From positions 28,577 through 92,576 of the forward strand of contig JAPLDQ010000043.1 in the NCBI GenBank assembly GCA_026391675.1: a stretch of DNA of 64,000 bases, read 5' to 3'. Origin of the DNA: Bacteroidota bacterium. Lineage in GTDB: Bacteria; Bacteroidota; Bacteroidia; Bacteroidales; JACABE01. The position numbers and the translations under genes are program-made. Positions 30,301 through 37,092 of this stretch are shown in pieces; the first letter of the stretch is position 1, and every line of letters starts with the position of its first letter. Below the pieces are notes generated by a model. It did no database searches and had not been told where the DNA came from. It saw nothing but the letters and a program-made list of their open reading frames with translations.

Positions 30301-32069
30301 ATACTATCAAAATGAATTATTTTGGTATGCCAATCAAGAATATACCTTATGCAGAAAACTTTGATAATACTGTAACTGAATGGTTCTCACCAAATACAAA
30401 TACACTTTGGGAAAAAGGCGTACCAACGGCTTCAGTTATCAATACAGCACATAGTGCACCTAATGTTTGGGCAACCAAACTTAATGGTAACTATAATAAT
30501 AATATGTCTGATACTTTGTATACACCAATTTTCAATAATTCAGTATTCAAAGCAGATACATTAAAATTCTGGCATTGGGTAGATGCTGAACTGAATAAAG
30601 ATGGCGGACGTATCGAATTTTCAAGTGATGGTGGATTAACCTGGGCTGTTTTAGGTCATGTTTCACCTCCTGTGGATACAAGTGCTACTAATTGGTACAA
30701 TGGCTCAACACAGCCAATGTGGACAGGTACAGGTGCAGGATGGCAACAATCTAAATACAGGGTATATAACTTAGCAGGTTTAGGAAATACACTGCAATTC
30801 AGATATTTATTTACTTCTGATGCTGCCAATACCAATAATGGCTGGGCAATTGATGACTTTGAGTTAACGCTTGCACCTATTCCTCAGGATGGAGGTGTTA
30901 CTGCAATTACTTCTCCAGCATCAACAGTATTAGTGGGTGATTTGGTTAATGTAACAATTACAGTTAAAAACTTTGGAACTGATACTTTAACCAATATTCC
31001 TGTAAAATATCAGGTAGGAAGTGGTACTGTTTACTCTGCAACTATTGCCGGTTCTTTAGCTCCTGGTACAACTACAAGCTATACTTTCGCTCAACAATAT
31101 CAGGTTACGAATACCAGTTTCTCTATTTGTGCTTATACTAATATAACTGGTGATATTTATACACAGAATGACCAGACATGTAAAAGTGTTACGGTTAATC
31201 CGGCTCAGAATGATGTTGGAATTACAGAAATTACTGATCCTTCAGGCTATGTAAGTTCGAATTCACAGGTGCCAATAAAAGTGAAAATTAAAAACTTTGG
31301 AACTCAGGCACAGACTTCAATACCTGTATATTACCAACGTGGATTTCAACCTCCTGTTTCAGCAACCTGGACCGGAAATTTAGCAGCGTTTGATTCAATA
31401 ATATATACATTCCCTGTTTTAATGACAGTACCTATTGGGTCTTCAATCAGTTTATGTGCTTGGACCAGACTGACTAACGATGCTTATTCTCACAATGACA
31501 GTGCATGCAAATCAGTAAATATATGTCCTGTTGGTGCTGCCGGAACAATAACAGGCCCAACAACAGTAGCAATGACAACTACTCAAACATATAGTATCTC
31601 TGTTATTTCAAATGCAATATCATATAATTGGGTTATAACTCCTAGTGGTGCAGGTAGTATTGTTAATAATGGTACTTCAGCTAATGTAACCTTTAATATT
31701 GGATTTACTGCTGCTGTAATATCTGTGAATGGTGTAGGTGCAACTTGTTCAGGCAATGCCAGCACGCAGAATATTATTGTTTACGACGGAGTTGATGATA
31801 TCGATGCTGCTAATTTCTGGTTATCACAGAATGTGCCAAATCCTACCAATGGATTAACAAGCATTGAATATTGTTTACCAACTGCAGGTGAAGTAAAATT
31901 TGATATTATGAATTTGTTTGGTCAAAAATTAATATCAAGTGCTGAAAAACATGATGCCGGTAAACACTTGATTAACCTGAATACTAATGATTTGGCTAAT
32001 GGTGTTTATTATTATACCATCGAATTTAAAGGCAAACGTCTGGTTAAAAAAATGGTAGTAAATAAATAA
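18390..32069 (+). CDS. Giant modular T9SS-secreted protein (4559 aa), beta-helix/CARDB adhesin-like
   Basis: Very large exported protein. Signal peptide 1-20 ends LPAQ. Domains in order: a jellyroll (about 24-208, ending RYGWLIDDIKV); an Ig-like domain; an adhesin-type domain (about 321-498); then five parallel beta-helix modules starting near 614, 1158, 1697, 2898 and 3431. Each opens with a C...G.YTIGG...YPSF pattern and closes with D-DIDG-x-R....IGADE, like choice-of-anchor Q repeats. CARDB-like Ig domains with KVKIKNFGT and ND(T/S) motifs separate them. A second jellyroll (about 3981-4164, GWAIDDFELTL), two more CARDB-like domains and an Ig-like domain follow. The C terminus (about 4475-4559: NVPNPTNGLTSIEY ... 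GKRLVKKMVVNK) is a T9SS type A sorting domain. No catalytic motif is seen; adhesion or a surface fibre is my inference. Confidence 0.85.
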   Translation: MRKLFLLLVAVIFSVYLPAQTIVAFHEDFELPSSGDSVTSSTDPIGGIQWTQTTTLKNSGTYSDSIKVQTGTTVYLTTNSFSTIGKTKVYLQFAQICKLLFNDGGSVDVSIDGGTTWVGLTPTEYRGTGTLISGGGIYKFSESAYNDWLSGDTLTKPTNAWWKNELFEISTIAANQANVKVRFKFYGSGAAGSTGRYGWLIDDIKVTAANNEIFAPKITFVPPIHKDSVYITGPISISAWVKDSSAIASVNLIYTVNGGSPITLAMTNVSDSLYRADLGSFPYSTVICYSVQAADIYNNVGTLPVAACQQFVITQGNPNILVGTGTLSGATTPIYTTTTTGPYYSYYATILTKSQIASGGTIESIAFNKMDANGYSLNNGVMRVYAKTVADSIAPSTWTAYAAARTSATKIYESTTQNLNVTAGWQTFTCNTGLPFQYSGSDHLLLFVEFYHPGALTGVANFQYATVANQASSFYGAAAVPTTTTLSNKANIKINFETSTQAIDTKVASFTNPGGGTTVIANTSIPVSVKIKNLGTTAITSANVGWAVDGVYQTSVPWSVTTGLLQGYTSSSSLTLGNFNFPLGPHTIKAWTNMPNNLVDQNTANDTLTINIYSCQNLNGIVTVGDVTSTYPTFNDLFTALGNCGINGPLTVKVKTGTYNQQLTIPYISNVSATNTITFQSESGNQADVIFNYTATGTADNWVLKFDGSQYIKVKNMTFKTTGATYGYIAVFANAASYNTIEGCRLEMPTTTTTTVAGVYNASTYNENYNTIKNNTIVNGYYGIYFYGTSSTVKEIGNVFNGNTITGFYYYGIDSYYQDSITMIGNTITNGSNASYAYGIYSYYGSNLTYLKNKIALNATYNYCMYLYYSNNVAGTGLVANNMISQATGTSTTYGMYCYSSNNLNIYNNSVNVTGAYTSNYAFYIYAGSNNNIVNNIFSNTGGGYAYYGSSTTGINISNYNCLYKTGTNLAYWGGAMTTLAALQTASGKDQNSISINPQFIAWNNLHINNSYLFNLAAKGTSLPQVTDDFDGETRSAIPFIGADEFPFPQNDAGIVAITQPPTMLPTLTQDIKVTIQNIGQSPLTSVTLKCLVNGLLLPGATYSNTTGLAQFGVDSLVVATAYTFPAGYSQIKVYTESPNNVPDTYNANDTLYKSVYACTGTLSGNYTIGGTGANYPSVDAAIVSLQCGISGPVVFNINPGTYTGSYVLPNVTGATASNTITFKSANNDSTGVILQYNAAGTADNFILNFNNVSNYIFKGIYLKALNTTNANVITLAGTLSNISIQNSILEGTQSTNTDDNQVLIRCSALTQITGFNLLSNRMNYGRMAINFTSTNASTAVVMKYNYMFNQSQRPMNLAKIDALDFGNNNLFSDATKTSNGGIFTNALTGAFKFYNNTLINLGGVRVWEGWTYGGTTAGSEALVYNNYLYGGSATLSYVYDGGGAVNNIKFYHNTYVGNTTNTVINFNNYYGANANITFKNNILYSNGKLVNYTAQPTAPFVTDYNDYYSTGATWATFWATTATNLATVKTASAQESHSVSVNPQFVSVADYHITNYALKGLANPVPEVTTDIDGQARSLTAPDMGCDELMVYSNDASIASFGSGTICPGNTNIVVKLKNFGSNAITTVNVNWSINGVVQTPVAYTGSLVTLADSNIFLGTYNFLSMTPYNLKFWSSSPNGTNDGNTANDTLSFNNMYTGLAGGTYTVGDVTSDFLDVTAAVNFISSNGICGPVVFNIKPGTYTGRYTIPSILGSSAVNTVTFKSLNNDSTSVILTATATGTADNWIIKLSGAKYITLKNLKFTPLSTTYANAILVNNTSKFNTIVGNYLVSTAVASGFDVSLIRIDDNNSSDNVITGNHTVGGGSGILIRGSSTTARIDRILISKNIIEGYAQWGIRSEYANSPVIDSNVMTSNVSLIEKHGVSLSYNYDTIVVSRNTIYLTNYTNLRGIDMGNCTSTATTKSLLKNNFITLNGATGSTNTYGIRLYPLTTYCRVLNNSINVVGTNLTDTRGINPAGTSTNIEVINNNVVCNYYPSFYENTVVTYADYNNYYSTTSIYAYNNGTSNLTYASQALLNAATLKDTNTLSMDPQFTSFTDLHTNNISLYAMGKPLAQVTNDIDNQPRAAIPCIGADEFTVLPNDAKLRAVYTLGSLPKTAGSPHNVKAIVKNVGSTVLTNVVATLNISGSNSFTNTKTIASMIIGRQDTITFDPFTPTNFGTNNVTVTLNTDSDTTNNQLSYYQNVTDTVFGYADTTKAATNFGFGTAAGKMYAKYYVNTTKIMHSISAFITKDNTIGKQVYAVVLNSNGVAVDSSSVKTLAASDTNTWVTFNLLNPPATSTGNNYFYAGIAQIANASAFNPVGSQKETPARGNAYFTSALNGSSLTDRQDIGRLMINVNFGAPTNKDAAMISINSPNTNCGLSTEQVNVIIQNKGLDTIYGGQNVLSVNYGLRFNGNLINVVSQAVTDTIIPSATKNITFNVPLNVVTNMVDSNYHLLAWVKLTNDPFASNDTLYKDFTAKYTPNAPVANNVSVAYGYPATLTAVSNDTINWYHQAVGGTKLAAGASYTTPYLYASDTLWAEAITKFAVNAPVGTGTVVNTTTSYPCPYGQFYTGSKEQYLITKAELNAIGIFAGPISSIGFDVVSVPGAALVNYTIKIAHTNLAALTTSYITGLTQVYTIASLMPTTGWNVYNFSTPFVWNGIDNIVIENCFDNYAGASNYTTNAVVNQSTTSFVSATNYRSDGGGVCPTATATYTFSQRPNMKIAYNKDGCSSARTKVVVTVAAPPANEVGMVAFTSPTGPVPSNTTTPIKVKVKNTGLLPLTSVKVNYVVNSVLQPQYSWTNTTTPLQHDSIMELTIGSFNLPGGLDTIIAWTSNPNNVTDPYPLNDTAKIFFSTCMSGNYTIGVGKNFPTFTAALTAVTMAGVCGNTVFLADSGLYEERLFLNPIPGVGPNAKVTFTSAMGDSTKVTLHYTLSSAAAWAMKFIGSSYITFTKMKLSISNSNTWGRIMELAPNANHIEISNCIIEGMQGTTNNYSLIYMGGTGINYNTIKNNVMLNGYQVIYNYGASGNLNKMNTISNNNLIDFYYYGIYNYYQDSLTCIGNTIQNISSSSYAYAFYSAYCSNFNYQKNKINVNATYNYPMYLYYSNNTSGTGLVANNFISQSVGTSTTYGMYVYYSNNLNIYYNSVNITGAYTSNYAFYIYAGSNNNIVNNIFSNTGGGYAYYASSTTGVNTSNYNDLYATGTTLGYWGAACTNLAAFQTASGREQNSLSVNPNFFSLTDLHMVNFLIDKKGTPVTGVTDDIDGDVRNATLPDIGADEFNLPNNDAGAYALISPVNPATAGIQAIKVSIKDWGVLNLTSAIINWSVNGVTQIPFTWTGNLVSGALDSVVVGNYNLVAGQTCFKFWTTLPNGVADQLTINDTINTCITVCNGALNGTYTIGGVSANYQNFNGAVQAMQMCGISGPVTFNVAPGTYTEQFAIGAITGSSATNTVTFKSANGDSTSVVLGFNFTVTNNNYVVQFNAGAQYITIKGITIRQTNTSSGRVINFTGSPSNITIANNRIEMPFNSAGTTAGIVTLSSDFGNDNKILNNNISTGYNGIVAQGSATVPALRTLIKGNIISGYYYYGIQCTYLNSPVIDSNTVISTVSGSGQRVGIYMSSVTDSMKVTRNSIILSNSTNTNGIQLETFTGTATSKGLVANNFVSILNGASYTYALRLYPAINYVIIAHNSIYVNGTSTTDTRGINVVAGGNVEVYNNNVVSKYFPTLYEGNLAPISGSNYNNFYSLSGTYAYYNGTSILTYPTLAALNAVIHMDTNSVSVDPDFYSTTNLHVYTSAVNNLAKPLSYVTNDIDGQPRSATTPDIGADEYSPLQFDLATTVFLEPGLAYMQAGGNINVKAIIKNYGADSVANFNVVCKFGNAAPVNFLHTNYLLANKQDTITFTNLPVVAGPSVIKVYTDLTTDLNHNNDTIKMNYFGMPIKNIPYAENFDNTVTEWFSPNTNTLWEKGVPTASVINTAHSAPNVWATKLNGNYNNNMSDTLYTPIFNNSVFKADTLKFWHWVDAELNKDGGRIEFSSDGGLTWAVLGHVSPPVDTSATNWYNGSTQPMWTGTGAGWQQSKYRVYNLAGLGNTLQFRYLFTSDAANTNNGWAIDDFELTLAPIPQDGGVTAITSPASTVLVGDLVNVTITVKNFGTDTLTNIPVKYQVGSGTVYSATIAGSLAPGTTTSYTFAQQYQVTNTSFSICAYTNITGDIYTQNDQTCKSVTVNPAQNDVGITEITDPSGYVSSNSQVPIKVKIKNFGTQAQTSIPVYYQRGFQPPVSATWTGNLAAFDSIIYTFPVLMTVPIGSSISLCAWTRLTNDAYSHNDSACKSVNICPVGAAGTITGPTTVAMTTTQTYSISVISNAISYNWVITPSGAGSIVNNGTSANVTFNIGFTAAVISVNGVGATCSGNASTQNIIVYDGVDDIDAANFWLSQNVPNPTNGLTSIEYCLPTAGEVKFDIMNLFGQKLISSAEKHDAGKHLINLNTNDLANGVYYYTIEFKGKRLVKKMVVNK
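20780..21391 (+). repeat. Intragenic duplicated beta-helix segment, copy 1
   Basis: This coding segment of the first giant gene is highly similar to 27613-28224 in the same gene, at the same phase within a beta-helix module. The encoded stretch between TGAYTSNYAF and GGGYAYY is identical in both copies, far closer than other module pairs. Confidence 0.8.
27613..28224 (+). repeat. Intragenic duplicated beta-helix segment, copy 2
   Basis: Partner of 20780-21391. Differences are mostly third-position changes in the most conserved third, pointing to recent duplication or gene conversion, or to selection on the protein. Confidence 0.8.
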
Positions 32070-32088
32070 ATTAAAGCTTAGATTTTGT

Positions 32089-32124
32089 AAAAAGGGACTG
32101 TTTTAAAATTAACAGTCCCTTTTT
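32089..32124 (+). terminator. Terminator of the first giant gene
   Basis: Perfect 14-bp stem AAAAAGGGACTGTT (32089-32102) and AACAGTCCCTTTTT (32111-32124) with an 8-nt loop, 19 bp after the stop codon. Confidence 0.88.
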
Positions 32125-32231
32125 TGTTAAAAAGCTAATTTCTAACTAACTTTTAACTTTTTATTCTTGTCTAAATGATATTATTAGCATATTTTTTTGT
32201 AATATTGTAATGAATTAAAACTATTTAAATT

Positions 32232-34439
32232 ATGAAAAATCTAAGACCTAAATTTATCATATTAAATAAAGTTTTAATGATATTAACTTTGGCCGGATTA
32301 ATATTTATTTCAACTTTAAATTTAAGGGCTCAACAATACAACATTGCCGGAACAGCTGTTGCAATGACCACTCCGGGATGTTATCAATTAACAAATACCA
32401 CCAGTCAGGCGGGTGCAGTGTGGAATATTTTTAAAATTAATCTGAATCTGTCTTTTGATATCACATTATCCCTGAATTTTGGTAACAGAAATGTTATACA
32501 TTATGTTCCTGCTACCTGTGGGGCTGATGGAATGTCTTTTGTTTTACAGCCACTCAGTGCCGGTGTTTTTGGTGCAGGTTCCGGTGTTGGTTTTCATGGG
32601 ATTAACCCATCAGTGGGTGTAGTAATGGATACTTATGTTGATAATCCAACAGATCCGGCATATCAGCATATTTCAATAAGTAAAAATGGAGACGAATTGC
32701 ATGCTACAACCAATGAACTGGTTCCACCAACATCTGCAGTGGGTTTTCCAGCCAATATTACCGACGGATTAGATCATTTATTCCGCTTTACATGGACACC
32801 ATCCGGTCTGGGCAATGGAACAATAAATGTTTATTTTGGTACTTCTACTGTTTTGCCAACAATTCCTACACTTACTTATACCGGTAATTTAGTAAATACA
32901 ATTTTTGCCGGAGATCCTCATGTATATTGGGGCGTAAGTGGTTCTACCGGTGGATGCTGGAATGTACAGACTGTTTGTATGACTACAGTTTCTAACTTTT
33001 TATCAGATACTACTATTTGCGAAGGCTCTCCGGTTGGATTTACAAATAACAGCATAAGCGGATTGCCAATTACTAATTATTCCTGGCATTTTGGTGATGG
33101 AGATTCATCTAATCTGCAAAGTCCAACCCATACCTATACTACTGCCGGTACATATAATGTTACACTTTATATTATGAATTCAGGTGGATTTTCTTCTACA
33201 ATGACACATTCAATTATTGTAAATCCTTTGCCAAATATTAATATTAATGATACAAGTATTTGTTTTGGTGATACTGCGGTATTAAATGCGAGCGGAGCAA
33301 CATATTATCAATGGAATAACGGACTTTCTCCTTTTGCTGTTCAACATGTTGCACCACTGACAACAACTACTTATACAGTAAAAGGTACGAGTATTCATGG
33401 CTGTATTAAAAGAGATACTTCCATTGTAACAGTATATCCAAAACCAGTAATCAGCTTAACACCTGATACCTCTATTTGTAAAGGTGATTCTATAAAATTG
33501 GTAGCAAGTGGTGCTGTTTCATATTTATGGAGTACAACTCAAACATCATCATCAATATTTGTATCACCGGTTATAAATACTGTTTATCTTCTTGCAGCAA
33601 CAGATAATTTAGGATGTACACTTGATACAACTGTTAATGTTAAGATTTACACTGACCCGCAGATATCTTTTACAGTTATTCCTTATCCCGCTGAAGGTTG
33701 TGCTCCTGTGAGTGTTAGCTTTTCTGATCAGACATTTCCAGCTATACAAACATGGTTATGGAATTTTGGGGACGGAAATACCAGTACTAATCAGAATCCA
33801 ACACATAATTATGTTACAGCCGGTGATTTTGATGTCAGTTTAAAAGTTGTAACTACAGATGGTTGTAAAGGTGATTTAACTATACCGGCTTTTGTAAAAG
33901 TATTTGACGATCCTGTTGCTGCTTTTAATACCAATGGTTTGCAATTTTCACTTTCAAATCCGGTTGTGAATTTTAACAGTACAACTTCTTCACCAAGTGT
34001 AAACAGTTGGCACTGGGATTTTGGAGATCCTGTTTTAACGGATGATACCAGTAGTATTCAGAATCCAAGTTATATTTACCAGAATCAAGGCGTATTTCCT
34101 GTTTGGTTATTTGTAAAAACTATTCATGGTTGTTCTGATTCTATATCTTTATATATTACTGTAGTAAAAGATTCCCTGGTGTTTCCTAATTTTATTACAC
34201 CTAATGGAGATGGACTAAATGATTTTCTTGATATCCAGAATTTAGAAAATTTGCTAAGCAATGTTTTGACTATATATAACCGCTGGGGAAAGAAAGTTTA
34301 TCAAAAAGAAAATTATATTCCAAAAATAGACCGATGGGATGGTGATGGTCTTGCTGATGGAACATATTATTATATTTTAACTTATAAAGGAATTTTAAAA
34401 AATGGTGAATATCGAAGTTCTTTAACAATAATGAGATAA
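32232..34439 (+). CDS. L-type lectin/PKD protein with gliding-motility (T9SS type B) C-terminal domain
   Basis: 735-aa exported protein. Signal peptide about 1-34, ending LRAQ. Residues about 36-255 resemble the legume (L-type) lectin fold (GADGMSFVLQP, GVVMDTYVDN, HLFRFTWTPSG, YWGVSGSTGG). A PKD domain (NYSWHFGDGDSS near 282), two Ig-like segments starting DTSIC.GD, and two further PKD domains (WLWNFGDGN near 506; WHWDFGDP near 592) follow. The last ~85 residues, from FPNFITPNGDGLNDF (about 651) through NRWGKKVYQ and DGTYYYIL, are the CHU_C/gliding motility-associated domain, a T9SS type B sorting signal. It probably binds surface carbohydrate and is attached to the cell. A true lectin site cannot be confirmed by eye. 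Confidence 0.85.
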   Translation: MKNLRPKFIILNKVLMILTLAGLIFISTLNLRAQQYNIAGTAVAMTTPGCYQLTNTTSQAGAVWNIFKINLNLSFDITLSLNFGNRNVIHYVPATCGADGMSFVLQPLSAGVFGAGSGVGFHGINPSVGVVMDTYVDNPTDPAYQHISISKNGDELHATTNELVPPTSAVGFPANITDGLDHLFRFTWTPSGLGNGTINVYFGTSTVLPTIPTLTYTGNLVNTIFAGDPHVYWGVSGSTGGCWNVQTVCMTTVSNFLSDTTICEGSPVGFTNNSISGLPITNYSWHFGDGDSSNLQSPTHTYTTAGTYNVTLYIMNSGGFSSTMTHSIIVNPLPNININDTSICFGDTAVLNASGATYYQWNNGLSPFAVQHVAPLTTTTYTVKGTSIHGCIKRDTSIVTVYPKPVISLTPDTSICKGDSIKLVASGAVSYLWSTTQTSSSIFVSPVINTVYLLAATDNLGCTLDTTVNVKIYTDPQISFTVIPYPAEGCAPVSVSFSDQTFPAIQTWLWNFGDGNTSTNQNPTHNYVTAGDFDVSLKVVTTDGCKGDLTIPAFVKVFDDPVAAFNTNGLQFSLSNPVVNFNSTTSSPSVNSWHWDFGDPVLTDDTSSIQNPSYIYQNQGVFPVWLFVKTIHGCSDSISLYITVVKDSLVFPNFITPNGDGLNDFLDIQNLENLLSNVLTIYNRWGKKVYQKENYIPKIDRWDGDGLADGTYYYILTYKGILKNGEYRSSLTIMR

Positions 34440-34566
34440 TTTAAATACAAATAATTTAGTAATAAATTTTTATGAAATAGCCATACGAATAAAATTCCTA
34501 CTATCTGACTATGATATGTTATGGCGTATTCCTTTTGACAAATAAAAAAATTAAAATTAATTACAT

Positions 34567-37077
34567 ATGAAAAAAGTTTACTTAAAATTTAGTTTTATTC
34601 TGTTAATCCTCTGCTTTTGTGGCATCAACAACTTAAAGTCGCAAACAAATCAGTATTTATCTTTCGATGGTACAGATGATTGGGTAAGTGTGCCCAATGC
34701 TTCTTCAATGGTAGTGAATTCAAATGCTATGTCAATGACAGGATGGTTTTTTGATAATAATCTGAATTATGGTCAAGGTATGATGGGTTTCAGAACAGGA
34801 ACAGAATCTTTTTATCTGATATCCCTGAATAGTGGTCAGATTGAAGCACGTTTTATTAATTCTTCAAATGTAACATCACAGCCAACTATACCTACTGGTA
34901 CTATAATTCCTAATGTATGGCAACATTACGCCTTTGTTTATGATGGCACACATACATATTTTTATTTAAATGGAAACTTAGTAGGGAGTGCAACTGCATC
35001 CGGAGTTTTAACTATCGGTACAACTCCTTTTGCCATTGGTAAAAGTCCGCTCGGTACATTCAACTTTTATTACAATGGTAGAATAGATGAAGTTTCATTG
35101 TGGAATAAAGCATTAACTCAAACGGATGTTCAGGATATTATGCAAAATGAAATCAATACTGCTGCTAACCCTACCGGTTTATTGTTGTATTACAAATTTA
35201 ATCAGGGGGTTCCTGGTGGCAATAATACAGGTATTACTAAACTTCATACTGAAGTTAATACCCCGCTTTATGATGGTGATTTAACCAATTTTGCTTTAAC
35301 AGGTACAAGTTCTAATTTTAACGGAACTTTTAATTCCCATTTTCAGGCAATTTCTTTTCCTCCTTTGCCAACAAAACTAACAACATCACCTCCTTTTGCT
35401 TTACATGCTTCAGCATCTTCAGGTTTGCCTGTCAGTTATACCGTTGTTTCGGGTCCTGCTACATTAAGCAATGATTCAATAGTTACATTAACCGGAGCCG
35501 GAACTGTAAAAATTAAAGCTGCTCAGAGCGGGAATGCACAATTTGATTCAGCAACTTCTATTGTTAATTCATTTGATGTGGTGAATCCGGCAAACAATTT
35601 ACCAATTATTGATCCGCGTCATCCATTAGCTGGTAATGTTTATATGGATACCTTATCAAAAATTCAGTTAGCTGCCATTGCAACTATTAATTATCCTTCT
35701 TTGTTTTCGATTCAGGAATTACACTTTAAAATAGGCAGTACTACTATAGCTGCACATGATTTTGGGAACGGACATTATACTGCATGGTGGCAGCCATCGG
35801 CTTATGGTAGTTATGCCATTCAGGTTATTTCAACCAGTAATTTAGGTGCTGTAGCAACAACCATAGTAAATGTAAATATCTTACCTTCTGCTAACGACAC
35901 CACAATTCAGGCATTTAGCAACGTATTAATCAATACCGGAATACCTTCAGTAACTGTTGAAGCTCAGCTTCCTTCTTTCTTAGGTGCTTATGATACCATT
36001 ATTGCTAATCTTGTGGTTAGTTGCCCAACAGGTGGATGCGGTGCATGGGATCATACTGCAAGTGTCGAAGCCAGAAGCCATGAAGGTAACTGGTATGAAG
36101 TAATCCGTTACATTACTCCTTACGCTACTGCATGTTCCCATTATTTACTGGTTACCGATTATGCTTCATTACTCAATGGAAAAGTAACATTCCGGGTAAG
36201 TTGCGGAACATTGGACAATGGTTATTTGTATGCTTTAAATTTTCAATATAAAAAGGGTCCGGTAGCTCACAGATACAGTCAGGTTTCTCAGATATGGAGA
36301 GATAATTATGATTTTGGAAATTATGTAAATCTTCAACCTGTAAGTGTTAATAATTATACATTTCCTGCAGCAGTAAAAGCTTCAAAAATGAAACTCATTT
36401 CGACCGGACATATGGGCCCAAACAATACAAGCAATGCTGCTGAGTTTTATGATGCAACTCATCATATTTTTGTAAATAATGTAAGCACATTTACACAGCA
36501 TAACTGGACTACCTGTAATCCAAATCCTGATAATTGCATGCCTCAGAGCGGAACCTGGCAGTATAGCCGCGCTGGATGGTGCCCGGGTGCTATCGCCAAA
36601 CCTTTTGATTTTGATATGACCTCATATGTACCTACTAATACAATTGCATTAAAATATGAGTTTTATCCTCAATATGTTGATCAATGTAATGCAAATTACC
36701 CCGGTTGTGTAAGCAATACAAATTGCACCTGTAGTGATGGTGCCAATCCATTTTTTGTGGTTGATTGTAATGTAATTAATTTCTTCGACAATCCTCCGCC
36801 TGATCCTCAGATAATGACTGTTAACGAAGTAAAAGATAAGCTGGAAATTGCAGTTTATCCTAATCCTTCAAAAGGAATATTTAACTTATCTTCCTATGAT
36901 AAACTGGATAGTAAATGTAATGTAATTATTTATAGTTTAATGGGTAAAGTTGTTGATCAGTTTGAATGGAGAGGTAATAATATTTCAATAAACCTTACAA
37001 ACAATGCACCTGGTATATATTTAATGAAGATCAGCAACGAAAAATTTGTTGAAATAAAGAAATTAATTAAAAGGTAA
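34567..37077 (+). CDS. LamG + PNGase F-like secreted protein, first copy
   Basis: 836-aa exported protein. Signal peptide about 1-26 (SQTNQ follows). A LamG/concanavalin-like domain spans about 27-215 (QYLSFDGTDDWVSVPN, WQHYAFVYDG, GRIDEVSLWNKAL). Two Ig-like linkers follow. The region about 450-755 matches peptide-N4-(N-acetyl-glucosaminyl)asparagine amidase F: CPTGGCGAWD, GNWYEVIRYITPY, then GHMGPNN...AAEF, NNVSTFTQHNWTTCNPNP and RAGWCPG. D495 aligns with catalytic D60 and E626 with E206 of PNGase F; the position of E118 holds no acid. C-terminal T9SS type A sorting domain (VYPNPSKGIFNL ... EIKKLIKR). Either an N-glycan amidase with an altered site or a glycoprotein-binding relative. Confidence 0.8.
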   Translation: MKKVYLKFSFILLILCFCGINNLKSQTNQYLSFDGTDDWVSVPNASSMVVNSNAMSMTGWFFDNNLNYGQGMMGFRTGTESFYLISLNSGQIEARFINSSNVTSQPTIPTGTIIPNVWQHYAFVYDGTHTYFYLNGNLVGSATASGVLTIGTTPFAIGKSPLGTFNFYYNGRIDEVSLWNKALTQTDVQDIMQNEINTAANPTGLLLYYKFNQGVPGGNNTGITKLHTEVNTPLYDGDLTNFALTGTSSNFNGTFNSHFQAISFPPLPTKLTTSPPFALHASASSGLPVSYTVVSGPATLSNDSIVTLTGAGTVKIKAAQSGNAQFDSATSIVNSFDVVNPANNLPIIDPRHPLAGNVYMDTLSKIQLAAIATINYPSLFSIQELHFKIGSTTIAAHDFGNGHYTAWWQPSAYGSYAIQVISTSNLGAVATTIVNVNILPSANDTTIQAFSNVLINTGIPSVTVEAQLPSFLGAYDTIIANLVVSCPTGGCGAWDHTASVEARSHEGNWYEVIRYITPYATACSHYLLVTDYASLLNGKVTFRVSCGTLDNGYLYALNFQYKKGPVAHRYSQVSQIWRDNYDFGNYVNLQPVSVNNYTFPAAVKASKMKLISTGHMGPNNTSNAAEFYDATHHIFVNNVSTFTQHNWTTCNPNPDNCMPQSGTWQYSRAGWCPGAIAKPFDFDMTSYVPTNTIALKYEFYPQYVDQCNANYPGCVSNTNCTCSDGANPFFVVDCNVINFFDNPPPDPQIMTVNEVKDKLEIAVYPNPSKGIFNLSSYDKLDSKCNVIIYSLMGKVVDQFEWRGNNISINLTNNAPGIYLMKISNEKFVEIKKLIKR

Positions 37078-37092
37078 TCAAATAGTTATAAC